A stretch of DNA of 64,000 bases from CAZVPF01 sp964628195 (GCA_964628195.1 CAZVPF010000012.1:18536-82535); one strand, 5' to 3'; numbered from the stretch's first letter, positions 33,816 to 45,024 are shown. Numbers and translations: made by a program. Notes: generated by a model from the letters alone, not told the origin.

Positions 33816-35156
33816 CTAAACCTTAAATTCCTCAGCGCTGAACTCAAGCCTCTTTCCAGCCTCAACAGCCTGGTTCACCTTCAAAACAGTAACCGCCGTC
33901 TCATACCCGACCCGACCGTCACAGTTGAGCTTCTCATTTCCGCGAACCGCGTTAAAGAAATTTTCCAGGTGAGGCTGATGATACTTCTTCTCCATAGTCA
34001 CCGGTATCTCATAAGCAGGCGGCGCAAGTGTCTCACGAACATCAAGCAGCGCATCGTCGCCCGCGTCGCTCTTGGCCTCTTCAACGGGCTTGTTGATAAT
34101 ACCGGCCTTTACCCACTGCTCCCAGTCCGGCGCCGAAGGCTCCGGGTAAACAGTGCCCCTCGAAGCAGACTCGGATATACCAAGCGTCCCCTTGTCACCG
34201 AGGAAGTTCTCGTAATAACCGTTGCTGCTGTTGGTCGTCAGCGTCTGGTAAGAAGCCCTGACCGTGCCCTGTTTCGTCCCGTACTCGTAAACAGCGATTA
34301 CATTGTCGTACCACTGGTGGGTGTCTTTATTGTAATAATCCGTGCCCCCAGTAGCGATAACCGCAGAGGGATGGGCCTCGAGGAACCAGTTATAAATATC
34401 GATCTGGTGCGAGCCAAGATCAACCATCGGCCCGCCGCCAAGCCCCTTGTACCACCGCCAGTTGCGGAACTGGTGCATCGAATCGAAGCCGAACCTGTTA
34501 AGCGTCGCATTGTCTATCGCGTATTTCTCAGGCCATCCAAGTCCGCCCTCCGGCTCGACAGCTCTGTTCCACTGACCGTTAACCGTCGTGATCCTGCCCA
34601 GCATACCCGACTCGCGGATAACCTTGTTGTAACAGTGCAAATATCGCGGGTTGCTCCGCCGCTGATGCCCGATCTGCAAAAGCTTGCCCGTCTTGCCGGC
34701 GGTTTCGACCATCTTCTTCGCGTCTTCGAGCTTGTTCGACATCTCCTTTTCACAGTAAACATGCAGCCCCGCATTGAGACAGGCTATGGCATGCTCGGCG
34801 TGCCAGAAATCAGGAGTCGCCACAATTACCGCGTCGATATTATCCTTCTCCTTGTCAAGCATCTCCTTGTAATCAACATAAGGCGTAACGTCATGGCGAT
34901 ATTTCTGAAGCAGCCTCGAAGCTCTCTTAAGGTTATATTCCTGCCAGATATCGCAAACAGCCTTGAAGCGGATATTTGGAATGCGAAGCGTCGTATTCAT
35001 CAGAACCTGGCCCTGCGCCCCGGCCCCAAGAAGTGCGATATTAATCTGGTCACTGCCCGCCGCCCGCGCAAGAGACCCGGAACTGACAAACAAACCGGCC
35101 CCGATCGCCGCCGTGGACCTTATAAAATCACGTCTTGAAATACTGCTGTTACTCAT
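33816..35156 (-). CDS. Tat-exported Gfo/Idh/MocA oxidoreductase (D)
   Basis: A 446-residue NAD(P)-dependent sugar oxidoreductase-family protein with a twin-arginine signal, SISRRDFIRSTAAIGAGLF. After cleavage comes the Rossmann fold (NIALLGAGAQGQ), then DAVIVATPDFWHAEHA. The family's E-K-P is C-E-K-E-M here, so the proline is replaced. The C-terminal half is the mixed alpha/beta substrate domain, with GGPMVDLGSHQIDIYNWFL. Folded export through Tat fits cofactor loading in the cytoplasm. It lies 42 bases downstream of a similar gene, and a set of four such enzymes sits in this cluster. Oxidation of a sugar hydroxyl (for example C3 of a glycoside) is the likely reaction class; substrate unknown. 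Confidence 0.85.
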   Translation of the reverse strand: MSNSSISRRDFIRSTAAIGAGLFVSSGSLARAAGSDQINIALLGAGAQGQVLMNTTLRIPNIRFKAVCDIWQEYNLKRASRLLQKYRHDVTPYVDYKEMLDKEKDNIDAVIVATPDFWHAEHAIACLNAGLHVYCEKEMSNKLEDAKKMVETAGKTGKLLQIGHQRRSNPRYLHCYNKVIRESGMLGRITTVNGQWNRAVEPEGGLGWPEKYAIDNATLNRFGFDSMHQFRNWRWYKGLGGGPMVDLGSHQIDIYNWFLEAHPSAVIATGGTDYYNKDTHQWYDNVIAVYEYGTKQGTVRASYQTLTTNSSNGYYENFLGDKGTLGISESASRGTVYPEPSAPDWEQWVKAGIINKPVEEAKSDAGDDALLDVRETLAPPAYEIPVTMEKKYHQPHLENFFNAVRGNEKLNCDGRVGYETAVTVLKVNQAVEAGKRLEFSAEEFKV

Positions 35157-35198
35157 AAAAAATTTCCCTTAAACAAATGGAAACAACTTAAAAACCAA

Positions 35199-36536
35199 CT
35201 AAAGCGACCAGCCTCTGCGGTACTGCCTTGAGAGCATCGCGTTTGCATCCGGGGCATTGACAAACTCGCCCTGTTCACGGTCCCAGTTCAGCTTACCGCC
35301 CACACGCTGGGCAATGGTACCCATAAGCACAACTTCTGTAAGCTTAGTCGAATATTCAAAGTCCGCACACGATTTCGTGCCGTTTTTGATAGCGTCAATC
35401 CAGTCCATGCCATGATTTGCGTCCGGCACGCGGGGTATCGTCTTTTCCGGCTGTTCATATTCACGCATTTTTGTCTCAGGCACAAGCCTCGGCGTCCCGC
35501 CGTGCGATTCGTGCACCATACACGCCTTGTCGCCGACATATAAAACACCGTTTTTAGGCAGCGTCCGGCCCGGCTCAATCAAATCCGGCAAAAAAGGCTT
35601 TATTCCGCCGTCATACCAGTACATAGTAAGCGGCGGTATCAGCCCGCGGGAAGGAAACTCATATTTAACCGCCGAACCTTCCGGATAGCTTTCTTTACTT
35701 CCGCCAACGGCATACGCCTCGATAGAAACAGGCTGATCAAGCTTGAAAGCCCAGTAAGGATGGTCCATAATATGACAAGCCATGTCACCCAGCGCCCCTG
35801 TTCCGAAATCGGCCCAGCCTCGCCACTTGAACGGTAAATATTCAGGGTGATAAGCTCTGTACTCAACCGGGCCCAGCCAAAGGTCCCAGTCAAGACCCCC
35901 AGGCACAGGCGGCGTGTCTTTGGGCCTTTTAAGACTTTGAGGCCAGATCGGCCTGTCCGTCCAGGTGTGAACTTCCCTCACATTGCCCAGCGCACCGTCC
36001 CTTATCCACTCAACGGTCATCCGGGCGCCCTCCTTCGAGTGTCCCTGGTTGCCCATCTGCGTAACAACACCGTAGCGTTTCGCTGCCTTTGCAACCGCCC
36101 TGCATTCCTCGATGTTGTGAGTAAGCGGCTTTTCGCAGTAAACATGCTTGCCGAGCTGCATCGCAGCCATCGAAACCACCGCATGAGTATGGTCCGGCGT
36201 CGCGACCATAACCGCGTCAATATTGTTATGCTCCCTGTCAAGCATTCGGCGGAAATCCTTATAACGTTTTACATCCGGAAACTTCTCGTAAGTCTCCGCT
36301 GCCCTCTCGTCGTCAACATCACAAAAAGCGACAAAGTTCACGTTATCTTGTATCATCTTGATACAGCTTCTGCCCCGACCGCCGACACCGACAACGGCAA
36401 CGTTGACTTTTTCAGAAGGCGAAACCTGTCCGTTCGCTCCCAAAACAGATGAAGGCGCTATAGTAAACGCCCCGACCGCAGCCGCAGAAGAAGCAAGGAA
36501 ATTTCTTCTCGAAATATGTGTTTTATTATCACTCAT
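35199..36536 (-). CDS. Tat-exported Gfo/Idh/MocA oxidoreductase (C)
   Basis: From the ATG at 36536 (TGAGG seven bases upstream) the protein has 445 residues; a GTG at 36548 would add four and overlap the upstream stop. It has a Tat signal (HISRRNFLASSAAAVGAFTI), the nucleotide-binding VAVVGVGGRGRSCI, DAVMVATPDHTHAVVSMAA and an intact catalytic CEKPLTHNIEE. The substrate domain includes GTGALGDMACHIMDHPYWAF. This type, with W-x-x-W-L-G-P ahead of the H-P-x-x-L-P-F segment, is common and expanded in planctomycetes. Export and neighbours (DUF1080, ThuA) suggest work on oligosaccharides outside the cytoplasm. Confidence 0.87.
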   Translation of the reverse strand: MSDNKTHISRRNFLASSAAAVGAFTIAPSSVLGANGQVSPSEKVNVAVVGVGGRGRSCIKMIQDNVNFVAFCDVDDERAAETYEKFPDVKRYKDFRRMLDREHNNIDAVMVATPDHTHAVVSMAAMQLGKHVYCEKPLTHNIEECRAVAKAAKRYGVVTQMGNQGHSKEGARMTVEWIRDGALGNVREVHTWTDRPIWPQSLKRPKDTPPVPGGLDWDLWLGPVEYRAYHPEYLPFKWRGWADFGTGALGDMACHIMDHPYWAFKLDQPVSIEAYAVGGSKESYPEGSAVKYEFPSRGLIPPLTMYWYDGGIKPFLPDLIEPGRTLPKNGVLYVGDKACMVHESHGGTPRLVPETKMREYEQPEKTIPRVPDANHGMDWIDAIKNGTKSCADFEYSTKLTEVVLMGTIAQRVGGKLNWDREQGEFVNAPDANAMLSRQYRRGWSL

Positions 36537-36544
36537 TTCAGACC

Positions 36545-38071
36545 TCACAGTTCCTTAATCCATATATTCCTGTACTGCACCTTATCACCGTGGTCCTGCA
36601 GCAGTATCGGCCCCGTCTTCGACATATCCTGGTCGAGCCCGCCCGGCGTCGGGTGCGGCAGAACAATATCATCATGTATCACAACACCGTTATGCAAAAC
36701 CGTAACTCTCGCCGGCGATTTCAGTTTGCCGTTTTCGTAATCAGCACCGTAAAAAGTTATATCGTATGTCTGCCACTGCCCCGGAGGTGCGCACATATTA
36801 ACCCGCGGCGCAGCGATCTTGTATATCCCTCCGCACTCGTTATCCTTGCCCTCAAGCGCGTAACTGTCCAGCACCTGTATCTCGTACCTGCCCTGCAGAT
36901 AGACACCGCTGTTGCCGCGCTTTTGCCCCCGCTGCTCCGGCATAAACGGCGAGCGGAATTCAAGATGCAGCTTGAAGTCGTCAAACTCTTGCTTCGTTAT
37001 AAGCGAACCGCCCCGGACCTCCATCGCCCCGTCGACCAGCCGCCAGTTAGCCCCGCTGCTCTGCTCGTCAAGCAGGTCAAGAACCTTCCATTTAACCTTG
37101 CCTTTTTCCGCAGCGTATTCATATCCGAGCAGTTCTTCTCCCGAAACACCGCTAACGGAAAATGGCCCGGATATTTGCCAAAGCGTTATAAAACCGCCCT
37201 TGCCCCCGACAGGCCTTGACCGACCCTCGCTCGACCCCGACGGATCGACCTTGACAACAGTCCTGCCTTTTATTTCCGGCACGGAAAGCTTCGCCGACCC
37301 CGCCCAGTCGCCCCCTCCGTTGGAGACTTTCATCATCAGCTCATTGTCGCCCTTTTCGAGAACAAGCGGGATCTTGTCATCGCGAAACTTATGCGGACGC
37401 ATAGCATTATTCTCGTGAACAACGGCCCCGTTAAGCCAGACTTTCACACCATCGTCACTGCCGACCTCCAGCATCGCAGGACCGCCCTGCGGGCTTACGA
37501 TGACCGTCTTCAGATACGCGACCCTGTTATTGCCGCCCATCATCCCGTTAAGGTCAATATATCCAACCCCCCTGCCGGGATGTGTCCAGTGCTCCAGGCT
37601 GCTGCCGTCAAAAAGAACCATAGCCCCCGCCGGCGGCTGCTCGCCCAAAGTCCGCGAAAGCCTAACAACCTTTTCCATCTCAAAAGTTTTGCTGCCCGGC
37701 CCGGAAATGCTGCCCTCAAAACTGCCGCCCGTGACCACACCTTTCCAGCGGGTGTTCGGATAGGCCCCCGTCGTCGAAATACCCTCGAACACAAGACCAT
37801 TTTCCGTATCACTGCCGAACATCTCAACAACAGGCTCATCCCGCGTATCGAACCGCTCGACAACCCTGCACTTATAAAGACCGTCGCCCAAAGCAACAAC
37901 CTGCGCCGCAATCGGCGACTCTTTACCGTCGATATCAACCTCGCCCTGCCAGTCACCCATATACTCGTCGCAGACCGCATACCCCCCGCCCGGCAGCGAG
38001 CCCTCATTGCAGGAACATAAAAACAAAGCCGATGCTAACAAAATGAAGTGAAATACAACTCGTATCGTCAT
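36545..38071 (-). CDS. DUF1080 (3-keto-disaccharide hydrolase-type) lipoprotein
   Basis: From the ATG at 38071 (AAGG upstream) the protein has 508 residues with a lipobox LCSC near residue 21. A GTG ten codons upstream is less likely. The C-terminal 180 residues are the DUF1080 / 3-keto-disaccharide hydrolase concanavalin-like domain: FDDFKLHLEFRSPFMPEQRG, NSGVYLQGRYEIQVLDSY, GQWQTYDITFYGA and HNGVVIHDDI. Members of this family act on 3-keto-glycosides made by Gfo/Idh/MocA dehydrogenases. Upstream of that domain is a sugar-binding-like module with LEVGSDDGVKVWLNGAVVHE, nearly the same as one in the next upstream gene product. Probably anchored in a membrane facing the periplasm or outside. 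Confidence 0.85.
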   Translation of the reverse strand: MTIRVVFHFILLASALFLCSCNEGSLPGGGYAVCDEYMGDWQGEVDIDGKESPIAAQVVALGDGLYKCRVVERFDTRDEPVVEMFGSDTENGLVFEGISTTGAYPNTRWKGVVTGGSFEGSISGPGSKTFEMEKVVRLSRTLGEQPPAGAMVLFDGSSLEHWTHPGRGVGYIDLNGMMGGNNRVAYLKTVIVSPQGGPAMLEVGSDDGVKVWLNGAVVHENNAMRPHKFRDDKIPLVLEKGDNELMMKVSNGGGDWAGSAKLSVPEIKGRTVVKVDPSGSSEGRSRPVGGKGGFITLWQISGPFSVSGVSGEELLGYEYAAEKGKVKWKVLDLLDEQSSGANWRLVDGAMEVRGGSLITKQEFDDFKLHLEFRSPFMPEQRGQKRGNSGVYLQGRYEIQVLDSYALEGKDNECGGIYKIAAPRVNMCAPPGQWQTYDITFYGADYENGKLKSPARVTVLHNGVVIHDDIVLPHPTPGGLDQDMSKTGPILLQDHGDKVQYRNIWIKEL

Positions 38072-38128
38072 AAAGTCGCCTTTCCAAAAAATCGTCTTCA
38101 CGCGAAAACACCGACCGCGCGGTCAATA

Positions 38129-41100
38129 TTACTCAGCCGAAAAACTCAGCCCTTCCATCGAAGACCCGTCCGGCTCGGCAAAACGGGCAATGAACGACCA
38201 CGCCAAACTCCCCTGCGTAATCTTGAACATAAGCTCGTTCTTGCCCTTGTCAAGCTCGACATCAACCTTATCCTGGGCCTTAGTCAAACCTCTGTATACA
38301 TTATTCTCGTGAACAACCTCGCCGTTTACCCATACTTTTATACCATCGTCGCTGCCGATTTCAAGTATTCCTTTCTTTTCGGAGTCGCAATGTACGTTGG
38401 TTTTCACGTAAACCACGCTGTTAGTGTCCTTGTATATGCGGTGAATATCAACCACACCCGGCCTTTTGCTGTCAAAATCCACGACCAGCGGCTTCCAGTC
38501 CGCGCTGCCGTCGTGTTTTTCCGGTGCAAATTTAATATCGAACAGGTCTGTCGCCGACTTATTCTCCCTGCTGTAAGGCCCTGCGATCTGCCATTCGATA
38601 ATATAATCGTCTATCTCATCGATAGCGGCTATAACCTGCCCGGCCCTTTCATCCAGCGATTTATTCTCAACAGCCTCGATAACCTTCTGAAGTTTCGATT
38701 TCATCTCCGTGTTCGTAATATATATCTTCTCGGCGATCTCAACAACCGCAAGCCCGGCCTCATTTTTAAGCTGCGGCTCGTCAATGTACTTAAACGCCAA
38801 CTCAGCGGCCCCCGGCTCATACACCTTTGAAAGCTCGGAAAGAATCATCTTCTTCTCGTTAAGGCCCTCAGCCATAGACATAGCCTCTTTATACATTTCA
38901 ACCTTGGCGGATTTGGAAACGTCAAGGTACTTAACCTGGCCGATCACTCCGCGAAGCGCAAGCGTCCCTTCCGTGCTGCCCGCCGATTTCTTCGCAATTG
39001 CCTTAAGAGTTGTTATCGGCCTGGCGTTGGGCCACTGCGAAAGCGAACGTATCGCCTGCAAACGAACAGCATCGTTTTCCTCGGCAAGCCTCTCGGAAAG
39101 AAAACTGTAAGCATTTTCATCCGCGACCTGACCCAGCACGCTCATAAGCATAACTTCCGTGTCCGTATCATCAGCCGACTCTATCACCTTTATAAGCCTC
39201 TCGCTCGCCAAACTCTTCTGCGGCATCTTACCCGCAACTGCCGCAAGCGCCTTCTCCGCCTGCCGCCTCGCGCTTACAGACTCCGCCTTGCCCGCAAGCT
39301 CGAGCAGCCCGTCAAAATCTTCAGCTCCAGCAAGGTCGGTCAAAACCTTCAGCGCCTCGTTTCGTACTTCCTCGTCGCCCTTCATCGCCTCGCTTATCAA
39401 AAGCCCGGACGCCTGCCCAGCCCCTCTCTCGCCAAGTGCGGCAATATACTCCAGCTTAACCTGCTTTTTCGCCGCTGGAATATTCGCCATTATCTGCTTA
39501 TCCGCCTCAGGATCGTGAACACTGTAAAGCGTCTGCCTCGCCGCTTTACGCACCTGACCATCCGAAACCGCCGCTGTCTCTGCAAGCATCGAAACATCAT
39601 CTCCGTCCGCAACAGCCGCAAGCGACACCAGCGCCGCAACTTTCACCTGGTCATTATCGTCATTTACACCCATCATCAGCACAGGCTTGAACTCCTTATC
39701 ACCGCGATCATAAAGCGCGTGCATAACCGCCGTCTTAACCGGCGATTCGAGCTCGCCGTAAATATCCGAAAGCGTCCGCAGAAGTTTCCTGTCCTCCGCC
39801 TTGACCAGCGCCTTAACCGCTGTTATCTTAACGACATCAGGATCGTCATCCTCAGTGAGCGTCTCTTCGATTATCTCATGCGGATTGGCAACGAAAAAAC
39901 CGCCCTCAGGCGCCGCCAGTATCCACTGATAAACCGCCGAAGCACGTACAAAAGCAGGCGCAGTCTCATCTTCGTAAATCCGGCTGAAAACCTTACGAGC
40001 TTTTCTGTCGCTTCCGCTTGCCAGCAGGTTTTCCCCGCACTCAAGACCTGCACGGTAAGCCTCAATTTTCAGCCTGCCGCTGCTGCCCCCCACTGACGTC
40101 AGCATTTTCGCAGTTGCATAATCAGGCATGTTCCCAAGCGCCGAAACCGCCGCCATCGCGACAGCCTCGTCCTTGTTTCTAACAAGTGCGCTAAGCTTCC
40201 CGATCGCCTTTACATCACCCCTCGCCCCCAGCGAGTTAATTATCCCGATCTTAACCTCACCCTTTGCAGAACCAAGAGCGTCCCTTAGAGCCTTGTCAAC
40301 CTCCGGCGAATCTATCCTCTCCAAAGCATAACGCGCCATATCAGCCGTCTCCGCGTCGTCAAGCATCTCCGCAAGCGCAGCCACACTCGCACCGGTCCCG
40401 ATAACACGCAAACGCCTGCATACAAAATCCTTCGCCGCAGTCGAGGCATCAGATTTCAAAAACTCAACCAGCTTCTGCTCTATCGCCGCAAGCTGCACCT
40501 TGTCGTCGTAAAACCCCTCGATAAACTCACGAATATTCGACAGCGGCGCCCTGTCGTCCGCAAATTCATAATCCTTAACAATATCAAGCATCCCGTCAAG
40601 CATCGAAACCTTCATACCGCTCGGCGTGGTATCCGCTTCAAGGTCGCCCATCGCGAACTGTATACCGAGCATATAATGCTCCAATACCGCCGGGTTCCAC
40701 AATACATCATGGTTGTGCCCCAATGAGCAGTAAAAAACCCTGCCCTTGCCGAAATCCCGCACCCAGCTTACCGGAACGTCGGGATATTTATTATCGCGTT
40801 CAAGCGTTGCAGGATCCGAAAAATCCAGCGAAAGCAATATCCTGCTGTTATCCCGCAGTTTAAGCTGCTTAACAAGGTATATCTCGTCGCTTATCTTAAA
40901 CCCCTCTGCCCCGAATGGCTCTGTTAGCTTATGCTCCGGCTCGTCGATCTTAACCGCCCAGGTACCGTTCGCCGTCCACGGGTGCGAAACAAAAATACCG
41001 CCGAACATTTCCGCCGCTTCCGGCCAGTTATAAAAATTATCCGTCGCCGCGTGAATGCCCACAATACCCTTGCCGCCCCTGACAAAATCCATCAGGTTCC

Positions 41101-41461
41101 GGCGATACTGCTTATTCTCAAAAGTCAGCCTTGTAGTATTGTTAAAGCATACCGCGTCAAACTTCGCCAGGTTCTCCGCCTCGAACACGGCCATATCATC
41201 ACTGTTGACCGTTTCAAAAGCACCCGTCTTTTGCCCGATTACCTCCAGTGCCTTGGCCACATAAGGCACACTGCTGTGCTTGTATCCCTCGCAAAGGTTA
41301 AACACAAGCATCCTGCGCGGCTGCTTCGGCTGCACCGCCGCCTTATCCGGGGCAGCGGCTGTTATCTTAGCTGTCTCTTCACCCGAAACCGCCTGTACTG
41401 TACTCGTTACCGACATTGCAAAAACAAGAAACATGATTATATATACTATACTGTTTTTCAT
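38129..41461 (-). CDS. Secreted ThuA-domain / HEAT-repeat / sugar-binding-module protein
   Basis: This 1110-residue protein has a signal peptide (MKNSIVYIIMFLVFAMSVTS). Residues about 48-270 form a ThuA (trehalose-utilisation, class I amidotransferase-like) domain: RRMLVFNLCEGYKHSSVPYV, GGKGIVGIHAATDNFYNWPE, and GRVFYCSLGHNHDVL. From about 290 to 930 come many HEAT-like alpha repeats with lines such as VKVAALVSLAAVADGDDVSM. The C-terminus (about 955-1100) carries a beta module with LEIGSDDGIKVWVNGEVVHE, shared with the DUF1080 lipoprotein. ThuA partners with the ThuB dehydrogenase in 3-keto-trehalose metabolism in rhizobia, fitting the oxidoreductases around it. A GAGG site precedes the ATG. 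The HEAT scaffold may hold the enzymes together; that is inference. Confidence 0.82.
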   Translation of the reverse strand: MKNSIVYIIMFLVFAMSVTSTVQAVSGEETAKITAAAPDKAAVQPKQPRRMLVFNLCEGYKHSSVPYVAKALEVIGQKTGAFETVNSDDMAVFEAENLAKFDAVCFNNTTRLTFENKQYRRNLMDFVRGGKGIVGIHAATDNFYNWPEAAEMFGGIFVSHPWTANGTWAVKIDEPEHKLTEPFGAEGFKISDEIYLVKQLKLRDNSRILLSLDFSDPATLERDNKYPDVPVSWVRDFGKGRVFYCSLGHNHDVLWNPAVLEHYMLGIQFAMGDLEADTTPSGMKVSMLDGMLDIVKDYEFADDRAPLSNIREFIEGFYDDKVQLAAIEQKLVEFLKSDASTAAKDFVCRRLRVIGTGASVAALAEMLDDAETADMARYALERIDSPEVDKALRDALGSAKGEVKIGIINSLGARGDVKAIGKLSALVRNKDEAVAMAAVSALGNMPDYATAKMLTSVGGSSGRLKIEAYRAGLECGENLLASGSDRKARKVFSRIYEDETAPAFVRASAVYQWILAAPEGGFFVANPHEIIEETLTEDDDPDVVKITAVKALVKAEDRKLLRTLSDIYGELESPVKTAVMHALYDRGDKEFKPVLMMGVNDDNDQVKVAALVSLAAVADGDDVSMLAETAAVSDGQVRKAARQTLYSVHDPEADKQIMANIPAAKKQVKLEYIAALGERGAGQASGLLISEAMKGDEEVRNEALKVLTDLAGAEDFDGLLELAGKAESVSARRQAEKALAAVAGKMPQKSLASERLIKVIESADDTDTEVMLMSVLGQVADENAYSFLSERLAEENDAVRLQAIRSLSQWPNARPITTLKAIAKKSAGSTEGTLALRGVIGQVKYLDVSKSAKVEMYKEAMSMAEGLNEKKMILSELSKVYEPGAAELAFKYIDEPQLKNEAGLAVVEIAEKIYITNTEMKSKLQKVIEAVENKSLDERAGQVIAAIDEIDDYIIEWQIAGPYSRENKSATDLFDIKFAPEKHDGSADWKPLVVDFDSKRPGVVDIHRIYKDTNSVVYVKTNVHCDSEKKGILEIGSDDGIKVWVNGEVVHENNVYRGLTKAQDKVDVELDKGKNELMFKITQGSLAWSFIARFAEPDGSSMEGLSFSAE

Positions 41462-41496
41462 CTGGGTACCTCATATTTTTCAATTGATAGTTGGGG

Positions 41497-42792
<1,296 letters not shown>

Positions 42793-42829
42793 ATTTCTAA
42801 CCTTTTTACCTTAAAAACAGGATTTATGT

Positions 42830-43822
42830 TCAATTATCAAAGGCAGCGTCAAACTGGACATCCGACGGCTTAAAATCAACCGTATTGACAAACTCGCACG
42901 CCTCAGCCGCGCCATGCTCCCGATCCATGCCGCAATCCTCCCACTCAACAGACAAAGGCCCGTCATAACCGATATGGTTCAGCATCCTTATTATATTCTC
43001 AAAATCGACGTCCCCGTGACCGAGCGAGCGGAAATCCCACCCCCTGTCCGGGTGCCCGAAATTCAGATGCGAAGCAAGTATCCCCGTCCGGCCGTTAAGC
43101 TGAAGCGCCGCGTCTTTCATGTGCACGTGATATATCCTGCCGGAAAACTCACGCAGGAAATCTACCGAATCAACCATCTGCCAAAGCAAATGGCTCGGGT
43201 CGAAATTGAACCCGAAAGCCTCCCGCCCGTCCACAGCCTCGACCGCCCTGCTGGCGGTTGGAATATCAAACGCTATCTCCGTAGGGTGAACCTCAAGCCC
43301 GAACTTCACCCCGCACTTATCGAACTCGTCGAAAATCGGGTTCCACATCTTCGCGAAATATTTGAAACCGTCATCGATCATCTGCTCTGTAATAGGCGGA
43401 AACGGGTAAAGCATGTGCCATATCGACGAACCCGTAAAACCGTTCACAACAGAAACCCCAAGGTTCTTCGCCGCCCTTGCCGTATTCATCATGGCCTCAA
43501 CCGCCCACTTGCGCTTCTTGTCGGCATCGCCCTTGCAGTCGTCCGGCACAAACACGTCGCTGCGGGCGTCATTGTTGGGATCGCATACAAGCTGCCCAGC
43601 CAGGTGATTGCTGATAGCAAAAAGCGAAAGCCCGTTGTCCTCGAGTATCTTTTTCTGCCCCTTGCAGTACTCCATATCCTCAGCGGCCCTGTCAACATCC
43701 ATATGATCCCCCCAGCAGGCAAGCTCAAGACCGTCATAACCCCACGAAGCCGCCTTCGCCGCAAGGTCCTTCAAGCTCATATCAGCCCACTGCCCTGTAA
43801 ATAATGTAACCGGTCGTGCCAT
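42830..43822 (-). CDS. TIM-barrel sugar isomerase/epimerase-family protein
   Basis: A 330-residue cytoplasmic protein of the xylose isomerase-like TIM-barrel (AP endonuclease 2) superfamily. Metal-ligand type residues appear in the expected order: Glu in GLEVHPTEIAFD, Asp and His in NFDPSHLLWQ, His in YHVHMKDAAL, and Glu in LSVEWEDCG. Opening segments SWGYDGLELACWGDHMDVDR and VNGFTGSSIWHML are also typical. In gut Bacteroides, members of this superfamily act as hydratases or epimerases on 3-keto sugars beside Gfo/Idh/MocA and DUF1080 partners, the same association as here. It starts with ATG after AGGAGA, 29 bases downstream of oxidoreductase A. Confidence 0.85.
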   Translation of the reverse strand: MARPVTLFTGQWADMSLKDLAAKAASWGYDGLELACWGDHMDVDRAAEDMEYCKGQKKILEDNGLSLFAISNHLAGQLVCDPNNDARSDVFVPDDCKGDADKKRKWAVEAMMNTARAAKNLGVSVVNGFTGSSIWHMLYPFPPITEQMIDDGFKYFAKMWNPIFDEFDKCGVKFGLEVHPTEIAFDIPTASRAVEAVDGREAFGFNFDPSHLLWQMVDSVDFLREFSGRIYHVHMKDAALQLNGRTGILASHLNFGHPDRGWDFRSLGHGDVDFENIIRMLNHIGYDGPLSVEWEDCGMDREHGAAEACEFVNTVDFKPSDVQFDAAFDN

Positions 43823-43851
43823 TATGTAGTCTCCTGTATTTTAATTCGTGA

Positions 43852-45024
43852 TCATTTCCTGAATTTTGTCCACTTCTGTTTGCTTTTCGCCGAAGCTGTA
43901 ACCGTATCGATAAACAGCATACCCCTGAGCCCGTCCTCCGCGGTCGGAAAATCCTTCGCAAGCGGGTCTGCTTTCTTCTTCTCCAGCCGCGCCCGCAGCG
44001 TATCCGCGAAATTCACGTAAATATTCGCAAAAGCCTCGATAAATGCCTCCGGGTGCCCGAAAGGCAGCCTCGTCGCACGTCCCGCCGCGGGGCTTTTTTT
44101 ACCTGCATAATCATTACCCCGCCTCCATATCTGCACAGGACCGTCAGGCTCCTTTACATATAAATAGTTCGGATTCTCCTGGTGCCATTCAATCGCCTTT
44201 TTCTCACCGTAAACCCATATCGCAAGGTTGTTCTCCTCGCCGATAGATATCTGCGAAGCGTGCAGTATCCCCTTAGCCCCGTTATTGAACCGAAGCAGGC
44301 AGTTCCCGTCGTCATCCAGTTTGCGACCCTTAACGAACGTTGTAAGCTCCGCGCACATCTCCGTTATCTTCAGACCCGTAACGTACTCGCTCAAATTCTC
44401 AGCGTGCGTGCCGATATCCCCCATGCAGCCCGCCGAACCGCTCTGCTTGGGGTCGGTCCGCCAAACCGCCTGCTTTGCCCCCGTCTTCTCCAGTGCCGAA
44501 TGAAGCCAGCCCTGCGGATATTGAACCACAACCTTGCGTATCTTACCCAGGTCACCGGCCTTAACCATATCCCGTGCAAGTTTAACCATCGGGTAGCCCG
44601 TGTAATTATGTGTAAGGGCAAATAGCCTGCCTGTCTTTTTAACCAGCGAAACCAGTTTTCTCGCCTGCCCCGTGTCAAAAGTCATCGGCTTGTCGCAAAC
44701 AACGTCAAATCCAGCCTTCAAAAACGCTGCCGCTATCTCGTAATGACTGCTGTTAGGCGTCACGATAGATACAAAATCGATCCTCTCACCCTCAGCCAGT
44801 TCCTTTTCGACAGCGATCATTTCTTTGTAATCGCTGTAAATCCTTGAATTCGCAATATTTAACTGCCTCCCCGTCTGCCTCGACTTCTTCATGGTCCTGC
44901 TGAAGCACCCCGCCACGATATCAATTCCCCCGTCCATCCTTGCCGCTTTACGATGAACCTCGCCTATAAAAGCGTCCGGGCCGCCCCCGACCATTCCCAT
45001 CCTTAGATTGCGATTGAGTTTCAT
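43852..45024 (-). CDS. Cytoplasmic Gfo/Idh/MocA oxidoreductase (A), first gene of the cluster
   Basis: This 390-residue protein lacks a signal peptide. It begins NLRMGMVGGGPDAFIGEVHR, the nucleotide-binding fold of a large Gfo/Idh subgroup. It also has FVSIVTPNSSHYEIA, the catalytic CDKPMTFDTGQA (D-K-P in place of E-K-P), and AVWRTDPKQSGSAGCMGDIG in the substrate domain. It is the only one of the four oxidoreductases in the cluster that stays in the cytoplasm, next to the cytoplasmic isomerase/epimerase. The pair may handle imported keto-sugars, for example reducing them back. GGAG precedes the ATG. The AraC-type regulator starts 186 bases away on the opposite strand. Confidence 0.87.
   Translation of the reverse strand: MKLNRNLRMGMVGGGPDAFIGEVHRKAARMDGGIDIVAGCFSRTMKKSRQTGRQLNIANSRIYSDYKEMIAVEKELAEGERIDFVSIVTPNSSHYEIAAAFLKAGFDVVCDKPMTFDTGQARKLVSLVKKTGRLFALTHNYTGYPMVKLARDMVKAGDLGKIRKVVVQYPQGWLHSALEKTGAKQAVWRTDPKQSGSAGCMGDIGTHAENLSEYVTGLKITEMCAELTTFVKGRKLDDDGNCLLRFNNGAKGILHASQISIGEENNLAIWVYGEKKAIEWHQENPNYLYVKEPDGPVQIWRRGNDYAGKKSPAAGRATRLPFGHPEAFIEAFANIYVNFADTLRARLEKKKADPLAKDFPTAEDGLRGMLFIDTVTASAKSKQKWTKFRK

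Noticed and set aside
33657..35138. 493-codon plus-strand open frame
   Set aside because: It lies entirely antisense to a clear Tat-exported oxidoreductase and part of the heptahaem cytochrome gene; its Arg/Leu-rich composition is typical of a shadow frame in this codon usage.
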